Below, piece after piece: positions 5,674 through 6,845 of a DNA stretch of 6,845 nucleotides. This stretch comes from Bacteroidaceae bacterium (lineage in GTDB: Bacteria; Bacteroidota; Bacteroidia; Bacteroidales; Bacteroidaceae). Each line of letters opens with the position of its first letter. Positions within the stretch are counted from its first letter, which is position 1. A model generated the notes under the pieces. That model saw only the letters and a list, made by a program, of their open reading frames with translations. It did no database searches and was not told where the DNA came from. The DNA is taken from positions 1-6,845 of the forward strand of contig CAAGLF010000050.1 of the NCBI GenBank assembly GCA_900770705.1, written 5' to 3'. Both the position numbers and the translations under genes were made by a program.

Positions 5674-6756
5674 TCAGTCGGGCAGCACCAGCACCTTCAC
5701 CCAGTCGCGCAGGTGGATGGGGCCACGTCCGCTTCCGCCCTGTGAATCGGCGATGAGCAGGAGCGTCTGGCGTCCGTCGGCCAGCTTTCGGCCGAGGCAC
5801 ATCCCCTCGTAGTTGGCCAAATTAGGAGCAGTAAGCCGCAGGTGGGTTGAGAAGGAGGCCACGAGGGTCTTGACGGGGAAGAAGTTCGGGTCTAAGGCCT
5901 GCAAGGAGGTTGTGTCGTCAATCTGGTGGCTCTCGTCGGGGCGGAAGGCGAAAATCCGGCAGTGGCAGACGCTCCCCAGGTAGTTGCCGGTGATGTTGAT
6001 TTCGCGTTCCATCACCAGCAGACGGCCGTCGGGCAGTGCGCAGAGCTCGGAGACGCCATAGGCGTAGAGCCTGCCGAACTTTCGGGTCTGCAGCGGCTCC
6101 ATCCGGTAGGGATATTGCGCCGTGGGGCGCAGGTCGGCGTCGAAACATTGGATACGCAGCACGTTGCGGGCCTCGGGGTATTGTGCGCCGGCGGCAAAGC
6201 CGTCTGCAGGAAGCGTGGTCTCCGTCGTAGTCCAGTATCTCCGTCGCACGGCGTCGTAAGAGAGCGACTCGAAGCCGAAGTTCGGCACAATGGCGGGGCG
6301 GGCGAAGAGAGCAGGTACCTTCAGCTCCCGCCCGGTAGGCAGTCCTTCGGCCGTATATTCGAGGATTTTCTGATCGCCTTCGCCGCTGATGAACAGGGTG
6401 CCGCTTTCGGGGACATAGCAAATGCCCTCGCAGTCCCTTACGCTGTATCCCTGCCGGTCGAGGGCGGGAGAGGGATTGCCGCGGAAGCTTTCGAGGCGCG
6501 CACTGCTGACTTCGCCCGTCAGGCTGTCCTGCAAAATTTCCATAATGAAGAAGCCGTCGGCCGGCTCTTTGTCGGAGACGACGGCATAGCGGTTGTGGCC
6601 CATCGGGGCGAGGCCGCTGTAGTTTGCCGTGCCGATGTTCCACCGGTCGAGGGCCACTTGCTTCAGCACGACGGCCTCTTGGCCTTCGGCGGAAAGGCTG
6701 CCGAGGGCTGCGGCGGTGCAGGCGAGGATTACGCGGAGGGGAAAGGTCTGTTTCAT
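5674..6756 (-). CDS. Secreted esterase-like phytase-family protein (beta-propeller)
   Basis: 360 residues, complete. It matches the pattern of the 'esterase-like activity of phytase' family (PF13449), a phytase-like beta-propeller whose true substrate is seldom known; phosphate-ester hydrolysis is suggested by family naming, not shown here. Diagnostic stretches are YSGLAPMGHNRYAVVSDK (46-63), RDCEGICYVPESGTLFISGEG (107-127), NFGFESLSYD (159-168), YGVSELCALPDGRLLVMER (233-251), ANYEGMCLG (314-322) and LLIADSQGG (333-341). Acidic residues in the EG and ES motifs (E110, E163, E317) are likely metal or substrate contacts by family analogy. The N-terminus is a signal peptide, best cleaved before Q26 (SAEG|QEA). 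C13 lies in the hydrophobic core, and the poor lipobox ILAC makes a lipoprotein less likely. There is no promoter box in the 48 bp upstream, so cotranscription with the preceding gene is likely. Confidence 0.9.
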   Translation of the reverse strand: MKQTFPLRVILACTAAALGSLSAEGQEAVVLKQVALDRWNIGTANYSGLAPMGHNRYAVVSDKEPADGFFIMEILQDSLTGEVSSARLESFRGNPSPALDRQGYSVRDCEGICYVPESGTLFISGEGDQKILEYTAEGLPTGRELKVPALFARPAIVPNFGFESLSYDAVRRRYWTTTETTLPADGFAAGAQYPEARNVLRIQCFDADLRPTAQYPYRMEPLQTRKFGRLYAYGVSELCALPDGRLLVMEREINITGNYLGSVCHCRIFAFRPDESHQIDDTTSLQALDPNFFPVKTLVASFSTHLRLTAPNLANYEGMCLGRKLADGRQTLLLIADSQGGSGRGPIHLRDWVKVLVLPD

Positions 6757-6804
6757 ACGCAGAGAGTGGGGAATGAAGGGGAGGTAGGGAATACGGAAGC
6801 CGCT

Positions 6805-6845
6805 TCAGTCGAGCAGCATACGGGCTTCGAGTGGCTGGTCGGCCA
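6805..6845 (-). CDS. C-terminal end of an unidentified upstream gene (partial)
   Basis: One minus-strand frame reads ADQPLEARMLLD and then TGA (6807-6805), entering from the right edge. It ends 48 bp before the esterase-like gene, a spacing typical of an operon, and the other two minus-strand frames give less protein-like sequence (one Cys-rich, one Arg-rich). Twelve residues are too few to name a family, and the frame is only the likeliest of three. Confidence 0.5.
   Translation of the reverse strand, partial: ADQPLEARMLLD

Noticed and set aside
5060..5800. 246-codon minus-strand open frame bridging two genes
   Set aside because: It overlaps the start of the membrane protein and the end of the esterase-like gene out of frame, passes through the repeat and promoter, and has shadow-like composition.
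6805..6845. C-terminus of an endonuclease/exonuclease/phosphatase-type enzyme
   Set aside because: ADQPLEA superficially resembles the terminal SDHxP motif, but the spacing is one residue short and His is absent, so no family was assigned.

Overview
The window looks like a chromosomal segment of a Bacteroidales bacterium, most likely of the Prevotella type. Three things support this. All three promoters that can be placed carry the Bacteroidetes -7 box TAnnTTTG, each time as TATTTTTG. Four secreted proteins have a signal peptide whose predicted cleavage leaves Gln at +1. One secreted protein ends in a type IX-like C-terminal module (IFDLSGRRV...KGLYIVNGQKVLVK). The genus is inference. Codons are mostly G/C-ending.

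Every supported gene lies on the minus strand, so transcription runs from high to low coordinates. In that order they are: the last 12 codons of an unidentified gene (6845-6805); an esterase-like phytase-family secreted protein (6756-5674), 48 bp after it and probably cotranscribed; a 321-bp gap; a polytopic membrane protein with a signal peptide and a periplasmic domain (5352-4258); a small one-pass membrane protein 20 bp later (4237-3989), probably in the same operon; a 369-bp gap; a large secreted protein with a C-terminal sorting-like module (3619-1640); a 423-bp gap; and a secreted TPR protein (1216 to the left edge, cut off).

The three long gaps share one plan. First comes a GC-rich hairpin just after the stop codon (weak in the 5353-5673 gap). 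About 100-140 nt after the stop there is a copy of an AT/GC-patterned palindromic repeat. A TATTTTTG promoter follows 34-138 nt before the next start. The three repeat copies are clearly related; two share an identical 30-nt core, and the third forms a perfect 21-bp hairpin. This family of intergenic palindromes is the main unexplained structure. It could be a dispersed REP/MITE-like element, a terminator class, or a curved-DNA site.

The genes do not form an obvious pathway. What they share is export: four have signal peptides and the fifth is a membrane protein. No RNA gene, transposase, CRISPR array or phage gene was found.
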